The position numbers were made by a program, and so were the translations under genes. A stretch of 64,000 nt of DNA from Halomonas sp. HAL1 (lineage in GTDB: Bacteria; Pseudomonadota; Gammaproteobacteria; Pseudomonadales; Halomonadaceae), in contig NZ_CP130610.1 of the NCBI RefSeq assembly GCF_030544485.1, forward strand, positions 3,162,001 to 3,226,000, written 5' to 3'. The notes under the pieces are model-generated. The model was given only the letters and a program-made list of their open reading frames with translations. It was not told where the DNA came from and searched no databases. Positions 25,361 through 36,368 of this stretch are shown piece after piece (position 1 is the first letter of the stretch; each line of letters begins with the position of its first letter).

Positions 25361-28300
25361 ATGATGGATGCCAGCAGCGAAACACACGCCGTCGAGGCGA
25401 TGGATTTCCTCGATGACCCACTCTGGTATAAGGATGCGGTGATTTACCAGGTACACGTGAAGGCCTTCTTCGATGCCAACGACGACGGTATCGGCGATTT
25501 CGAAGGTTTGATTCAGAAGCTGGACTATATCGTCAGCCTGGGCGTTAACACGATTTGGATTTTACCGTTCTACCCCTCGCCGCGTCGCGACGATGGTTAC
25601 GATATCGCTGAATACACTAGCGTTAGCCCCGATTACGGCACGCTAGAGGATGCCCAGCGCTTTATCAACGAGGCCCACCGGCGCGGCCTGCGCGTATTGA
25701 CCGAACTGGTCATCAACCATACGTCTGACCAACACGAGTGGTTTCAACGCGCCAGACAGGCGCCAGCAGGATCACCGGAACGCGACTTCTATGTGTGGTC
25801 AGACACCGACCAAAAGTACCCCGGCACACGCATCATCTTTCTGGACACCGAATCCTCCAACTGGACCTGGGACCCGGTGGCCGGCGCCTACTTCTGGCAT
25901 CGTTTCTACTCCCACCAGCCGGATCTCAACTTCGATAACCCCGTGGTACTCGAGGAGATTCTCAAGGTCATGGAGTACTGGCTCGATATGGGGGTCGATG
26001 GCCTCCGCCTGGATGCCATTCCCTATTTGGTCGAGCGCGAAGGCACCAACAACGAAAACCTGCCCGAAACTCATGTGGTGCTCAAAAAGATCCGCGCGGT
26101 GCTCGACGAGCGCTACCCTGACCGCATGTTGCTCGCCGAAGCCAACCAGTGGCCCGAGGATACCCGGCCCTACTTCGGCGATGGCGATGAGTGCCACATG
26201 GCGTTCCACTTCCCTTTAATGCCGCGCATGTACATGGCTCTCGCCCAGGAAGACCGCTTCCCAATTACCGATATTCTGCGCCAAACCCCGGAAATACCGG
26301 CCACCTGCCAGTGGGCGATCTTTTTGCGTAATCACGACGAACTGACCCTTGAAATGGTGACCGATAAGGAGCGCGACTACCTCTGGAATCACTACGCCGC
26401 CGACCGTCGGGCTCGTATTAATTTGGGCATTCGTCGTCGGTTAGCGCCGTTGCTGGAGCGCGACCGGCGGCGTATTGAGCTGCTTAACAGCCTGCTGCTC
26501 TCCATGCCGGGCACGCCGGTGCTCTATTACGGTGACGAGATTGGTATGGGTGACAATATCTATCTCGGCGACCGTGACGGCGTGCGCACGCCCATGCAGT
26601 GGTCGGTGGATCGCAACGGCGGCTTCTCCCGCGCCGACCCGGCCAAGCTCGTGCTACCGCCGATCATGGATCCGCTCTACGGCTATCAAACGGTCAATGT
26701 CGAAGCACAAATTCGTGACTCGCACTCGCTGCTTAGCAATATGCGGCGGCTACTCGCAGTACGCAGCCAGCACCGTGCTTTCAGCCGTGGCACCATGCGG
26801 CCACTCTACCCCTCCAATCGGCATATTCTCGCCTACCTACGCGAGATGACACTCGATAATGGCGAAACAGAAACACTGCTGTGCGTGGCCAATGTAGCCA
26901 GCACTGCCCAGGCGGTGGAGCTCGATCTTTCCGCGTTTTCCGGTCAGGTGCCGGTAGAAATGGTCGGCGGAAGCGCTTTTCCACCGGTGGGTAAACTGGC
27001 TTACCTGCTGACGCTGCCTCCTTACGGTTTTTTCTGGTTCTTGCTGGCCCCGGCTACCGCCATGCCGGAGTGGCATGTGCCTGTACCAGAGCCCATGCCG
27101 GATTTCGTTACGCTGATTATCAAAAAGCGCCTTAACGAGATTTTTGAGGAGACACCCAGGCGACTACTCGAACGCGAGACGCTGCCCAGCTACCTGCCCA
27201 AGCGACGTTGGTTCGCCGCCAAGCAGGCGCGTATTGAGGAAGTCCACTTACACGCCACTGCCAGCCTTGAGCACAGCGGCCATACGCTGCTGTTTAGCGA
27301 AGTGGAGGTCAAACATGGTCAAGGCAGCGAGCGCTACCAACTGCCGCTGGCTTTCCTGGGCGAAGATGAACAGAGCAATCCGCTACCCCAACAGCTCGCC
27401 ATGGCCCGTGTTCGTCGCTTCCACGAAGTGGGGCTACTCACCGATGCGGTCACCCTGGATGCCTTTACACTGGCGGTACTAGAAAACATGCGCCTAGGCA
27501 CCGTGCTGCCTTATGAGAAAGGAGAAATTCATTTCTTGCCAACCGCCGCCTTCGCCGAACTGACACTTCCCGAGCACCTCGAGGTGGTGCAGCAGAGTGC
27601 CGAGCAATCCAATAGCTCGGTGATCATCAATCATCAATTAGTGCTCAAGCTGTTCCGACGCTTGGAGCCAGGCATTCATCCCGAAGCGGAAATCGGCAGT
27701 TACCTGACTGAGCGGGGCTTTACGCATACCGTGCCTTTGTACGGCGTGGTCACCCGGCTCGAAGAGGGAGCCACGCAAACGCTCATGATTCTGCAAGGCT
27801 TCATCGACAACCAGGGCGATGCCTGGTCATGGACGCGCAATAAGCTGGAACGTGCCATTCGTGAAGCGGTGGCGGACGACGAACGGGCAAGCGAGCCAAA
27901 AGCCGAAGCCCGCTACGGCGCCTTCGAGGAGCTGGCAGAGTTTGCCACGACCTTAGGGCGTCGATTGGGTGAGCTGCATATGGTGCTGGCGACGCCCAGC
28001 GACGACCCAGCATTCACGCCCGAAGTCGCCGGTCCCTCCCATGTGCAGCACTGGACACAACGCGTGACGCAGCGTGTTGAGGAAGCGCTAAACGTGCTGG
28101 AGCAGCACAAGAACACTGCCAACGAAGCCGAACAGCGGCTTGCCGACATTATTTTGGCTCGCCGCGCTACGTTGATGGATGCCATCAAAAAGATGGCGGA
28201 ACTTGCCCAAGGCAGCCTACTCACCCGTATTCATGGCGATCTACATCTTGGCCAAGTTCTGGTGGCTCATGATGATGCCTTCATCATCGATTTTGAAGGC

Positions 28301-28708
28301 GAACCGGCCAGGCCCTTGGAAGAGCGTCGCGCGAAGGATAGCCCGCTGCGCGATGTGGCTGGCATGTTGCGCTCCTTCGACTACGCCTATGCCAAGGTGG
28401 AGGAAGCCCGGCCCGGCGACAATGAAGGCGCTGATACGCATACCGGCACCAGCCATGCGGTGGTGGAGCAGTACCTGCTTAAAGGTCGCCAAGCCTTTCT
28501 CAACGCTTATTGGCTGGCCACCATGGAAATACCCCACGAATGGAAGCAAGCCAGCGGAGCCGCTGCGGCGGTGGATCTGTTCGTGCTGGAAAAGACGGCT
28601 TACGAAACCGCCTACGAAGCCGCCAACCGCCCCGAATGGTTGGGTGTGCCGCTGCACGGCTTAGCTGCCCTCATCGAACAACTTAGCCCAGGAGAGCCAC
28701 ATGAATAA
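25361..28708 (+). CDS. treS: Trehalose synthase-maltokinase fusion (TreS-Mak)
   Basis: 1,115 residues, two enzymes in one chain. Residues about 20-570 are trehalose synthase (GH13_16): [16 protein letters not shown], the nucleophile region [26 protein letters not shown] and FLRNHDEL. Residues about 600-1110 are maltokinase: the N-cap [15 protein letters not shown], the catalytic loop [13 protein letters not shown] and the metal-binding [16 protein letters not shown]. Together they isomerise trehalose to maltose and phosphorylate it to maltose-1-phosphate for GlgE. The start at 25361 has a GAGAGGG site. It overlaps glgB by 8 bp. Such fusions are known in proteobacteria. Confidence 0.94.
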   Translation: MMDASSETHAVEAMDFLDDPLWYKDAVIYQVHVKAFFDANDDGIGDFEGLIQKLDYIVSLGVNTIWILPFYPSPRRDDGYDIAEYTSVSPDYGTLEDAQRFINEAHRRGLRVLTELVINHTSDQHEWFQRARQAPAGSPERDFYVWSDTDQKYPGTRIIFLDTESSNWTWDPVAGAYFWHRFYSHQPDLNFDNPVVLEEILKVMEYWLDMGVDGLRLDAIPYLVEREGTNNENLPETHVVLKKIRAVLDERYPDRMLLAEANQWPEDTRPYFGDGDECHMAFHFPLMPRMYMALAQEDRFPITDILRQTPEIPATCQWAIFLRNHDELTLEMVTDKERDYLWNHYAADRRARINLGIRRRLAPLLERDRRRIELLNSLLLSMPGTPVLYYGDEIGMGDNIYLGDRDGVRTPMQWSVDRNGGFSRADPAKLVLPPIMDPLYGYQTVNVEAQIRDSHSLLSNMRRLLAVRSQHRAFSRGTMRPLYPSNRHILAYLREMTLDNGETETLLCVANVASTAQAVELDLSAFSGQVPVEMVGGSAFPPVGKLAYLLTLPPYGFFWFLLAPATAMPEWHVPVPEPMPDFVTLIIKKRLNEIFEETPRRLLERETLPSYLPKRRWFAAKQARIEEVHLHATASLEHSGHTLLFSEVEVKHGQGSERYQLPLAFLGEDEQSNPLPQQLAMARVRRFHEVGLLTDAVTLDAFTLAVLENMRLGTVLPYEKGEIHFLPTAAFAELTLPEHLEVVQQSAEQSNSSVIINHQLVLKLFRRLEPGIHPEAEIGSYLTERGFTHTVPLYGVVTRLEEGATQTLMILQGFIDNQGDAWSWTRNKLERAIREAVADDERASEPKAEARYGAFEELAEFATTLGRRLGELHMVLATPSDDPAFTPEVAGPSHVQHWTQRVTQRVEEALNVLEQHKNTANEAEQRLADIILARRATLMDAIKKMAELAQGSLLTRIHGDLHLGQVLVAHDDAFIIDFEGEPARPLEERRAKDSPLRDVAGMLRSFDYAYAKVEEARPGDNEGADTHTGTSHAVVEQYLLKGRQAFLNAYWLATMEIPHEWKQASGAAAAVDLFVLEKTAYETAYEAANRPEWLGVPLHGLAALIEQLSPGEPHE

Positions 28709-30935
28709 TGTTATTCACACCCGACCCCTTCTGGATCGCAGCTTGTGGTTGACTGAGGAAGACGCCAGCGCTCTAGCGCAAGGAACCCATCGCGATCCCT
28801 TCGCCATCCTCGGTATTCACAGTGATGGCAAAGGGCAGTTTTTGCGCGTATTCCTACCCGGCGCGGTAGGGGTTGATGTACTCGACCGCGACGGCGGCAG
28901 TGTGCGTTGCTGCCTGACGGGCATGCAAATCCCTGGCCTATTCGCTGCCCGGCTGCCGCATGCGGCTCCCTATCTGCTGCGTATTCGCTGGCCCCAAGGC
29001 GAACAGATAACCGAGGACCCGTATAGCTTCGGCCTGCTGCTGGGCGAAATGGATCTCTACCTGCTAGGCGAAGGCAATCATCGGCAGCTGGGGCACTGCC
29101 TGGGTGCCCAGCCCATGACGGTGGATGGCGTCAACGGCGTGCGCTTCGCCGTTTGGGCGCCGAATGCCCAGCGTGTTTCCGTCGTGGGTAACTTCAATAG
29201 CTGGGACGGCAGACGACACATAATGCGCCTGCGCATCGCTGCCGGGGTGTGGGAGATATTCGTACCGCGCCTTGGGCCTGGGGAGGCGTACAAATATGAG
29301 GTGGTCGAGGCCCACGGTGCGATTGGCCTGCGTGCCGACCCAGTTGCTTTAGCCACCGAAGCACCGCCCTCTACCGCCTCGGTGGTAGCTGATACCACCC
29401 CCTTTACCTGGCATGACGACGCATGGATCGCCCAGCGGCAAAATATCCATGACTCGACCCATCCAATAAGCATTTATGAAGTGCACGCTGCCTCCTGGCG
29501 CAAACATGGCGGCGACAACGGCGAACTCTATAGTTGGCGTGATCTGGCCGAGCAATTAATACCTTATGTGCTGGACATGGGGTTCACCCACGTCGAGCTA
29601 TTGCCCATCATGGAGCACCCGTTCGGCGGCTCCTGGGGTTACCAGCCGCTGAGCCAGTTTGCGCCTAGCGCCCGCTTCGGTAAACCTGCCGACTTTGCCT
29701 ACTTCGTTGATGAGTGCCATCGCGCAGGGCTGGGCGTCATTCTCGACTGGGTGCCGGCCCACTTTCCCACCGACCCCCACGGTTTGGCACGCTTTGATGG
29801 CACCGCTCTGTACGAATATGAGCATCCTTTTGAGGGGTTCCATCAGGATTGGGACACCTATATCTATAATCTGGGAAGGCGCGAAGTGCATGGTTTTATG
29901 CTCGCCTCGGCACTGCACTGGCTGCGGCATTTCCATGTCGATGCACTACGTGTCGATGCCGTTGCCTCAATGCTCTATCGCAACTACTCCCGTAACGAAG
30001 GCGAGTGGATTCCCAACCGCTTTGGTGGTCACGAAAACCTGGAAACCATCGACTTCCTGCGCCACCTCAATGACGTCATCAGCGAGGAAGCCCCCGGCAC
30101 CATCGTTATTGCCGAGGAGTCAACCGCTTGGCCCGGTGTCACCCAGCCGACCAAGGAGGGCGGGCTGGGCTTTGCCTATAAATGGAACATGGGTTGGATG
30201 CACGACACACTGGAATACATCGCCAAGGACCCGGTATATCGCAACTACTCGCATCACGATATGACCTTTCCGATGGTCTACGCTTTCTCTGAGCACTACG
30301 TCTTGCCGATTTCTCACGACGAAGTAGTCCACGGCAAGGGGTCGCTGATCGGTAAGATGCCCGGCGATGAGTGGCAGAAGTTCGCCAATCTCCGCGCCTA
30401 TCTTGCCATCATGTGGTCGCAACCCGGTAAGAAGCTGCTGTTTATGGGCTGCGAGTACGGTCAGTGGCGGGAGTGGAGCCACGACCGTGAGCTGGATTGG
30501 TCGCTGCTCGCCGAAGCCCGGCATGCCGGTGTCCACCGTTTACTTAGCGACCTTAACCGCTGCTACGTCGAGCTGCCCGCTCTGCACCAATGCGATAGCG
30601 AACCACGGGGATTTACCTGGGTCGTGGGCAATGACAACACCAATAGCGTTTTTGCCTGGCTACGCTGGAGTGCCACCGGTGAGCCGTTGCTGGTGGTTGC
30701 CAATATGACCCCAATTCCACGTATGGGTTATCGGCTGGGCGTGCCGCTGACTGGGGGGTGGGAAGAATGTCTTAACAGTGACGCGGAGTGCTATGGCGGT
30801 TCCAACATGGGCAACCTGGGTCGGCTAACCGCTGAAGACTCCCCCCTGCATGGGCAAATCGCCAGCCTGGAGTTGACGCTACCGCCACTCGCGGTATTGC
30901 TGCTACGTCCGGCCGGCATGCCCCACACTGACTGA
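28701..30935 (+). CDS. glgB: 1,4-alpha-glucan branching enzyme (GlgB)
   Basis: 744 residues, GH13. It cuts alpha-1,4 chains and re-attaches them by alpha-1,6 bonds. It has the long form with two N-terminal beta domains (about 20-115 and 125-225; [20 protein letters not shown]). Catalytic regions are [30 protein letters not shown] and [19 protein letters not shown]. The start codon overlaps the end of treS by 8 bp. It is the last carbohydrate gene of the block, and no terminator is visible before the antiporter gene 46 bp on. Confidence 0.93.
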   Translation: MNNVIHTRPLLDRSLWLTEEDASALAQGTHRDPFAILGIHSDGKGQFLRVFLPGAVGVDVLDRDGGSVRCCLTGMQIPGLFAARLPHAAPYLLRIRWPQGEQITEDPYSFGLLLGEMDLYLLGEGNHRQLGHCLGAQPMTVDGVNGVRFAVWAPNAQRVSVVGNFNSWDGRRHIMRLRIAAGVWEIFVPRLGPGEAYKYEVVEAHGAIGLRADPVALATEAPPSTASVVADTTPFTWHDDAWIAQRQNIHDSTHPISIYEVHAASWRKHGGDNGELYSWRDLAEQLIPYVLDMGFTHVELLPIMEHPFGGSWGYQPLSQFAPSARFGKPADFAYFVDECHRAGLGVILDWVPAHFPTDPHGLARFDGTALYEYEHPFEGFHQDWDTYIYNLGRREVHGFMLASALHWLRHFHVDALRVDAVASMLYRNYSRNEGEWIPNRFGGHENLETIDFLRHLNDVISEEAPGTIVIAEESTAWPGVTQPTKEGGLGFAYKWNMGWMHDTLEYIAKDPVYRNYSHHDMTFPMVYAFSEHYVLPISHDEVVHGKGSLIGKMPGDEWQKFANLRAYLAIMWSQPGKKLLFMGCEYGQWREWSHDRELDWSLLAEARHAGVHRLLSDLNRCYVELPALHQCDSEPRGFTWVVGNDNTNSVFAWLRWSATGEPLLVVANMTPIPRMGYRLGVPLTGGWEECLNSDAECYGGSNMGNLGRLTAEDSPLHGQIASLELTLPPLAVLLLRPAGMPHTD

Positions 30936-30981
30936 GGTGCTCAGCCAAAACACGACCTAAACCTGGTGGCAGTATAAGAAT

Positions 30982-32217
30982 ATGCACGAATTTAATATTG
31001 GATTATTAGTCGTTGCAGCTAGCGCCTTATTGCTAGGGCTATTATCAACACCGCTGAAGCGCGTCGGCTTGCCCGACTCCGTCAGCTTGCTGCTGGTCGG
31101 GGTGGTGTTGGGGCCTACCGGGTTTGGGCTTCTTGACCCAGCGCAGTGGGGGAATGAAATGGCCATTTTAGAGCAAGTGGCCCGTCTAGCCCTCGCCATT
31201 GGTTTGATGGGTATCGCGCTGCGGCTCCCCAAATTCTATATTTTTCACCACTGGCGATCGCTCTGCGTGTTATTGCTGGTGAGCATGCCGGTCATGTGGC
31301 TGTGCAGCAGCGTTATAACCAGCTGGGCTCTTGGTCTGCCATTAGGAGCGGCGTTACTCATCGGTGCTGTGATTACCCCCACAGACCCGGTGGTTGCTTC
31401 TACCCTGGTGACCGGCCCCGTTGCTAAAGAGAACCTCCCCGCTTATCTACGCCATATCATTTCGAGTGAATCGGGTGCCAACGATGGGCTGACATTCATC
31501 TTTGTCATGTTTGCTGTGTTTTTGCTGACGTTACCAGCTGATCAATCAATAACCGTACACATGCTAGGGATTATAGGAGGCGATATTTTAGCGGCCCTTA
31601 TGTTGGGAGCCATCATCGGTTACACGGTAGGCTTTGCAATGCGCAAGGCTGAAGAAAAAAACACCATCGACCAACCGTCGATGCTAATGGTAACCACAGC
31701 GCTTGCGCTCACCACCCTTGCCGCGGTGAAGCTGGTGGGCAGCAATGGAATCCTCGCTGTGTTCGTAGCAGGGTTAGCATTTGATCAACAAGCCAACGCT
31801 TCAGAACGGCAGGAGGAAGAAAGAGTGGTGGAAGGCGTGGACCGCTTTTTCACCTCCCCAATTTTCGTCTTGCTCGGTTTAATGATCCCCTGGCAAGCGT
31901 GGCTCTCCTTGGGGTGGCCAGCCCTGCTGCTGGTGATTGGTGTACTTTTCCTGCGCCGCTTACCCATTCTGTTATTAGTAGGCGGCCGTATTAGGGATCT
32001 TCCCAGCAAGTTAGATGGCAGTTTCTCAGGCTGGTTTGGGCCGATTGGGGTCGCCGCGCTTTACTATGCGGCATTGGCTCATCATAAAACCGATGTTGCT
32101 GAACTTTGGCCCGTGGTGAGCTTGCTGGTAGTGTCGTCCATCTTGGTACACGGGCTGACCGCCATGCCGTTTTCGCATCTTTATAGACGAATGAAAGATT
32201 CCAGCGCTTCATCGTAA
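30982..32217 (+). CDS. CPA1-family Na+/H+ antiporter
   Basis: 411 residues, about 12 membrane segments, NhaP/CPA1 type. It exchanges cytoplasmic Na+ (or K+) for protons. The ion-binding region is visible as AVITPTDPVVASTLVTGP in the middle of the protein, followed by ISSESGANDGLTF, the ND pair typical of the electroneutral branch. The C-terminal cytoplasmic tail is short. It follows glgB by 46 bp on the same strand, so it may be read through from the trehalose cluster, which fits a combined salt response. Ion specificity cannot be told from sequence. Confidence 0.88.
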   Translation: MHEFNIGLLVVAASALLLGLLSTPLKRVGLPDSVSLLLVGVVLGPTGFGLLDPAQWGNEMAILEQVARLALAIGLMGIALRLPKFYIFHHWRSLCVLLLVSMPVMWLCSSVITSWALGLPLGAALLIGAVITPTDPVVASTLVTGPVAKENLPAYLRHIISSESGANDGLTFIFVMFAVFLLTLPADQSITVHMLGIIGGDILAALMLGAIIGYTVGFAMRKAEEKNTIDQPSMLMVTTALALTTLAAVKLVGSNGILAVFVAGLAFDQQANASERQEEERVVEGVDRFFTSPIFVLLGLMIPWQAWLSLGWPALLLVIGVLFLRRLPILLLVGGRIRDLPSKLDGSFSGWFGPIGVAALYYAALAHHKTDVAELWPVVSLLVVSSILVHGLTAMPFSHLYRRMKDSSASS

Positions 32218-32359
32218 GAGTGCACTTAGCGTTCTATTCGCTACTGATTTTGCGCTTTCTTTCGCTGCCAGGTTAGCGACGGCGGGCGTTGATTGGTTAG
32301 GATAAGCGGCACTGCACGATTATCCAGTTATTATTCACCGCTCAGGATGCCCACCCGCC

Positions 32360-32669
32360 ATGCTCAACGGAATTTAGTTAAGCTTCTTTATTGCTGCCTT
32401 TGCGTCGCCGCTCTGGCAGTGGATGGTGGGTGGCGATAGTGAACTCTTTGCTCGCTTGGTGCAGTCACTATTCGATATGGCGGAAGTGAGCGTCGATATT
32501 ATTTTGGTGCTGCTTGGCACCATGACGCTGTACCACCTTCTATGTGCTGGCGGTCTATTTCGGTGAGGTGGGCATTACCCGCATCCGCCATGGTCTCGGC
32601 TGCGCGCTGGTGGCTGATTTAGCAGGTGTTACCACTGCCATTGCAGTGTGCTACTGGTTCTTTGGGTAA
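32360..32669 (+). pseudogene. Internally deleted remnant of a fused SpmA/SpmB-like gene
   Basis: The 5' end (from ATG 32360) reads MLNGI, then a TAG stop, then LSFFIAAFASPLWQWMVGG and on to LLGTMTL, matching the N-terminus of the fused spore-maturation/nucleoside-recognition membrane proteins of gammaproteobacteria. The TAG stands where the family has tryptophan. The sequence then jumps near 32529 into another frame reading TTFYVLAVYFGEVGITRIR and ending AIAVCYWFFG at TAA 32667, the C-terminus of the same family. About 300 residues between the two ends are missing. The comparison with family members is from memory. Confidence 0.8.
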
Positions 32670-32827
32670 GTGCTGAAACGTTCGATTTTCATAGAATGTC
32701 TGCCACACTTATGGGCGACGTACGCTTTAAACGCCAACTGGGATTGGAGGTTTGAGCCCTTAACACTTTATAGAAACAGTTTCGCATGGATTGCGCAGCC
32801 TTATCGAGGCTACAAGGAGAGTAAATA

Positions 32828-33691
32828 ATGGGTGTCAGTACAGTGTTTGTGGCGCTAGCCGCATTTTTCTGGGGTGTGTCCGGCGGGATTGGTAGCATCC
32901 TTATAGAGAGTGGCTGGGCCCCGTCAGTCGTTTCATTTTACCGTGGGTTTATCGGGCTTCTTTTCGTACTTGTTTGGTTGCTGATTCGGCCCCGTAGCAG
33001 CGGGTTCTCGAATCGACAGTTATGGCTTTGGTCTACTATCGCGGGCCTTGGTGTTGCAGGCAATTTCTCCTTCTATTTCATAAGTATTGAGCACGGTAGC
33101 GTGGCCGTTGCAGCTACATTGATGTATTGCGCCCCGGTATTTGTATATCTCATATCATTCGCGCTAAAGCTTGAAAGGCCCACGGTATCAAAATGGGCGG
33201 CAATCGCCTTAGTGATGATTGGTATTGTGCTTTTGACAAAGCTTTACGAGATTGGCGCAAGCGATTTATCGCTGATCGGTGTGGGTGCTGGGCTACTTGC
33301 AGGGCTCTCTTACGCCGTTTTCATTTTCGGTTTTAAATACGCAGCTCCCCATGGGAGCCCTCAGGCAATCCTTTCGATTGCCTTTGCAGTGCTTTCCATC
33401 GTGCTGATATTGCCGAGCGATATTGATCAAACCGTGAGCGTTGTAAGCTCTTCAGAATGGCCGCTGTTTTTAGCCCTGGGCGTACTGGGGGCGGGTCTCT
33501 CCTTTGTGCTTTACATTGTCGGCCTGAAACACACCGCGCCCGCGTTAGCTTCGATGATAGCCATGGTAGAGCCCGTTACTGCAACACTATTTGGCTTCTT
33601 ACTCTTAGATGGAAGCCTCGACATTATTCAGATAATCGGTATGGGACTGATCCTGGTGACCGTGACCGCACTGAGCGTTACGTCGAGCTAG
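32828..33691 (+). CDS. EamA/DMT-family transporter
   Basis: 287 residues, ten predicted membrane segments in two EamA repeats (about 4-135 and 148-285). The first repeat opens FVALAAFFWGVSGGIGSILI. The second half contains the typical end-of-repeat motif ASMIAMVEPVTATLFGFLLL. Members export amino acids, metabolites or drugs; the substrate is unknown. The ATG has a good AGGAGAG site. It follows the decayed spmAB remnant, with no partner genes. Confidence 0.82.
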   Translation: MGVSTVFVALAAFFWGVSGGIGSILIESGWAPSVVSFYRGFIGLLFVLVWLLIRPRSSGFSNRQLWLWSTIAGLGVAGNFSFYFISIEHGSVAVAATLMYCAPVFVYLISFALKLERPTVSKWAAIALVMIGIVLLTKLYEIGASDLSLIGVGAGLLAGLSYAVFIFGFKYAAPHGSPQAILSIAFAVLSIVLILPSDIDQTVSVVSSSEWPLFLALGVLGAGLSFVLYIVGLKHTAPALASMIAMVEPVTATLFGFLLLDGSLDIIQIIGMGLILVTVTALSVTSS

Positions 33692-33752
33692 GCATAGCTT
33701 TTTACAAGTGCTCGTTGTAAGCGCTCTTTGTAAGCGACTAACCATTGGTTCG

Positions 33753-33968
33753 TTAGATCTTCTCGGCAATGCGGTGGGCTAATCTATGAATAAAGGGTCC
33801 GCTGATAAACGCGATGATCCCTGCGGCTGGCCACGCCAACAGCCATGCATGCATCCAGATGCCGACGAAGTCAGCATGCGTACCAATATTCACGTAGGTC
33901 ACCCAGGCAGACATAATCAGCGACAGCGTAAACGACATGAGAATTGCGAAAATAATTCTATGTTTCAT
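33753..33968 (-). CDS. DUF2798 small membrane protein
   Basis: 71 residues with two membrane segments (about 5-28 and 38-58). It matches the DUF2798 pattern: MSFTLSLIMSAWVTYVNIG, then a WMHAWLLAWPAAG segment and a basic C-terminus after GPFIHRLAHRIAEKI. Function unknown. It is convergent with the EamA transporter gene and 95 bp downstream of the OsmC-YcaO gene, on the latter's strand. Confidence 0.75.
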   Translation of the reverse strand: MKHRIIFAILMSFTLSLIMSAWVTYVNIGTHADFVGIWMHAWLLAWPAAGIIAFISGPFIHRLAHRIAEKI

Positions 33969-34063
33969 AGAAAGCCCTTAACTACCGCTTCACGTACATC
34001 AAAGCCATCCTGCTGGTACCGTCGCGCCAGCAGAGATGAACTGTCATTGATCTTGGTTAACGC

Positions 34064-36247
34064 TTAATTACCCGCTTTCGCCGCCCGAGCAGCGTGGAGC
34101 TTCTTGTAGCTGTCGATCAGGCGCTGGTGGCGCTCAAGGCCCTCTAACTGCATGTTAGTCGGGGTTAGGCCATGGAAGCGTTCCTCGCCACTTACTGAGC
34201 CCACGACGGCCGCCATGGTTTCCTCGCCAAACATGCGCTGGAAGCTATGTAGATAATCGTTTAGCTCCAGCTCGTCATCCAGCACAATTTCCAGCACCGC
34301 GTTCACTGCTTGATAGAACAGGCCGCGCTCGACGGTGTTGTCATTGTATTGGAGGAACATCTGCACACAGTCCAGCGCCTCTTCATGACGCTGCAGCGCC
34401 AGATAGACCAACAGCTTCAGTTCCAGAATCGTCAGCTGACCCCAGACGGTGTTCTCGTCAAACTCAATGCCGATCAGGGTAATAATGTCGGCATGGTCAT
34501 CCATCTGGCTCTCTTCCAGCCGCTCGACCAGATCAGTGAGCTGATCGTCGTCGAGGCGGTGCAGGTTGAGAATATCTTCGCGGTAATCCAACGCCTTATT
34601 AGTGTTATCCCAGATCAGATCTTCGATGGGATATACCTCGGAGTAGCCCGGCACCAGAATACGGCACACCGGTGCGCCCAGGTCTTCGTGTACCGCCATG
34701 TACACTTCAGCGCCCAACTCTTCAAAGATGCCAAATAGCGTCTCGGCCTCTTCATCATTGCTGCCAGAGAAGTCCCACTCGCTGAACTCGAAGTCGGACT
34801 TGGCACTAAAGAAACGCCAGGAGACCACGCCGACCGAGTCAATGAAGTGCTCCACGAAGTTGTTCGGCTCAGAGACCGTCTGCGAATTGAAGGTGGGCAG
34901 CGGCAGGTCGTTCAGGCCTTCGAAGCTGCGGCCTTGCAGCAGTTCGGTCAAGCTGCGCTCCAGCGCCACTTCAAAGCTCGGGTGGGCACCAAAGGAGGCA
35001 AACACGCCGCCGGTGCGCGGGTTCATCAAGGTGACACACATCACTGGGAACTGCCCGCCCATGGAGGCATCTTTTACCAGCACCGGGAAGCCCTGTGCTT
35101 CCAGGGCGTTAATGCCTTCGACGATACTTGGGTACTTGGCTAACACTTCCTGCGGTACATTCGGCAGGGCTAGCTCCTGCTCGAGGATTTCACGCTTCAC
35201 CGCCCGCTCAAAAATTTCTGACAGGCACTGCACCTGGGCTTCTACCAGGGTATTCCCTGCACTCATACCGTTACTAAGAAACAGGTTTTCGATCAGGTTG
35301 GAGGGGAAGTAGACCGTTTCACCGTCGGATTGGCGTACAAACGGCAGCGAGACAACACCCCGGTCTTCACGACCCGAGTTGGTATCAATCAGGTTGGAGC
35401 CGCACAGCTCGCCTTCCGGGTTGTAAATGGCCAGGCAGTGCTCGTCGAGAATTTCTACGGGCAGCTCGTCGTTCGGGCCCGGCTTGAACCACTTCTCATT
35501 GGGGTAGTGAACAAATTCACTGTTGGCAATCTCTTCACCCAAAAACTGGTCGTTATAGAAGAAGTTGCAGCTCAGGCGTTCGATAAACTCGCCCAGCGCC
35601 GAACAAAGCGCACTCTCTTTGGTCGCGCCTTTGCCGTTGGTAAAGCACATCGGTGAGGCCGCATCGCGAATATGCAGCGACCAAACGTGAGGCACGATAT
35701 TGCGCCAGGAGGCGATCTCGATCTTCATGCCCAGGTCAGCCAGGATCGCACTCATATTGGCGATGGTCTGCTCCAGCGGCAGGTCTTTACCCTCGATATA
35801 GGTGCTGCTGCCTTCCGGTGCGCCCATAAGCAGCGCTTGGGCATCTTCGTCTATGTTCTCTACCGTCTCGATCTGAAAGTCGGGACCAGTTTGCACCACT
35901 TTCTTCACCGTGCAGCGGTCAATGGAGCGCAGAATGCCCTGGCGATCTTTTTCAGAAATATCTTCCGGCAACTCGACCTGAATTTTGAAGATCTGCTTAT
36001 AGCGGTCTTCCGGGTCGACGATATTGTTCTGGGAAAGACGGATATTCTCAGTGGGAATGTCTCGAGCGTTGCAGTAAACCTTTACGAAGTAGGCCGCGCA
36101 CATGGCAGACGACGCCAGGAAGTAGTCAAACGGTCCTGGTGCCGAGCCGTCGCCTTTGTAGCGAATCGGCTGGTCGGAGATAACCGTAAAATCGTCGAAC
36201 TTGGCCTCCAGGCGGAGGTTGTCGAGATAGTTAACTTTGATTTCCAT
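34064..36247 (-). CDS. ycaO: OsmC-YcaO fusion protein
   Basis: 727 residues. Residues 1-135 form an OsmC/Ohr domain with both redox cysteines in place (ASSAMCAAYFVKVYC and RSIDRCTVKKVV). Residues about 165-560 are a YcaO ATP-dependent cyclodehydratase-like domain with ATP/Mg-binding segments ESALCSALGEFIERLS and VEAQVQCLSEIFERAVKRE. The remaining 165 residues are helical, TPR-like, as in E. coli YcaO, which lacks the OsmC part. E. coli YcaO is linked to beta-methylthiolation of ribosomal protein S12 with RimO. The start at 36247 (MEIKVNYLDN) is chosen because the frame upstream overlaps the neighbouring hydrolase gene. No peptide precursor gene is seen nearby. Confidence 0.88.
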   Translation of the reverse strand: MEIKVNYLDNLRLEAKFDDFTVISDQPIRYKGDGSAPGPFDYFLASSAMCAAYFVKVYCNARDIPTENIRLSQNNIVDPEDRYKQIFKIQVELPEDISEKDRQGILRSIDRCTVKKVVQTGPDFQIETVENIDEDAQALLMGAPEGSSTYIEGKDLPLEQTIANMSAILADLGMKIEIASWRNIVPHVWSLHIRDAASPMCFTNGKGATKESALCSALGEFIERLSCNFFYNDQFLGEEIANSEFVHYPNEKWFKPGPNDELPVEILDEHCLAIYNPEGELCGSNLIDTNSGREDRGVVSLPFVRQSDGETVYFPSNLIENLFLSNGMSAGNTLVEAQVQCLSEIFERAVKREILEQELALPNVPQEVLAKYPSIVEGINALEAQGFPVLVKDASMGGQFPVMCVTLMNPRTGGVFASFGAHPSFEVALERSLTELLQGRSFEGLNDLPLPTFNSQTVSEPNNFVEHFIDSVGVVSWRFFSAKSDFEFSEWDFSGSNDEEAETLFGIFEELGAEVYMAVHEDLGAPVCRILVPGYSEVYPIEDLIWDNTNKALDYREDILNLHRLDDDQLTDLVERLEESQMDDHADIITLIGIEFDENTVWGQLTILELKLLVYLALQRHEEALDCVQMFLQYNDNTVERGLFYQAVNAVLEIVLDDELELNDYLHSFQRMFGEETMAAVVGSVSGEERFHGLTPTNMQLEGLERHQRLIDSYKKLHAARAAKAGN

Positions 36248-36368
36248 GAGCGGGCATCCGGAGCAATGAGTGTGCCTAGGCTTTTGCAAAAACAAGCCAG
36301 CAGGCGAATTGCGGCCCATTATCCAGTTTTTTACTCGCTTCGTCTTGGTCAGTCGCCTCCCGAATCGC

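Noticed and set aside
32696..32755. Short frame MSATLMGDVRFKRQLGLEV after the spmAB remnant
   Set aside because: Nineteen codons with no ribosome site and no recognisable family; could be a gene-start remnant but cannot be supported.
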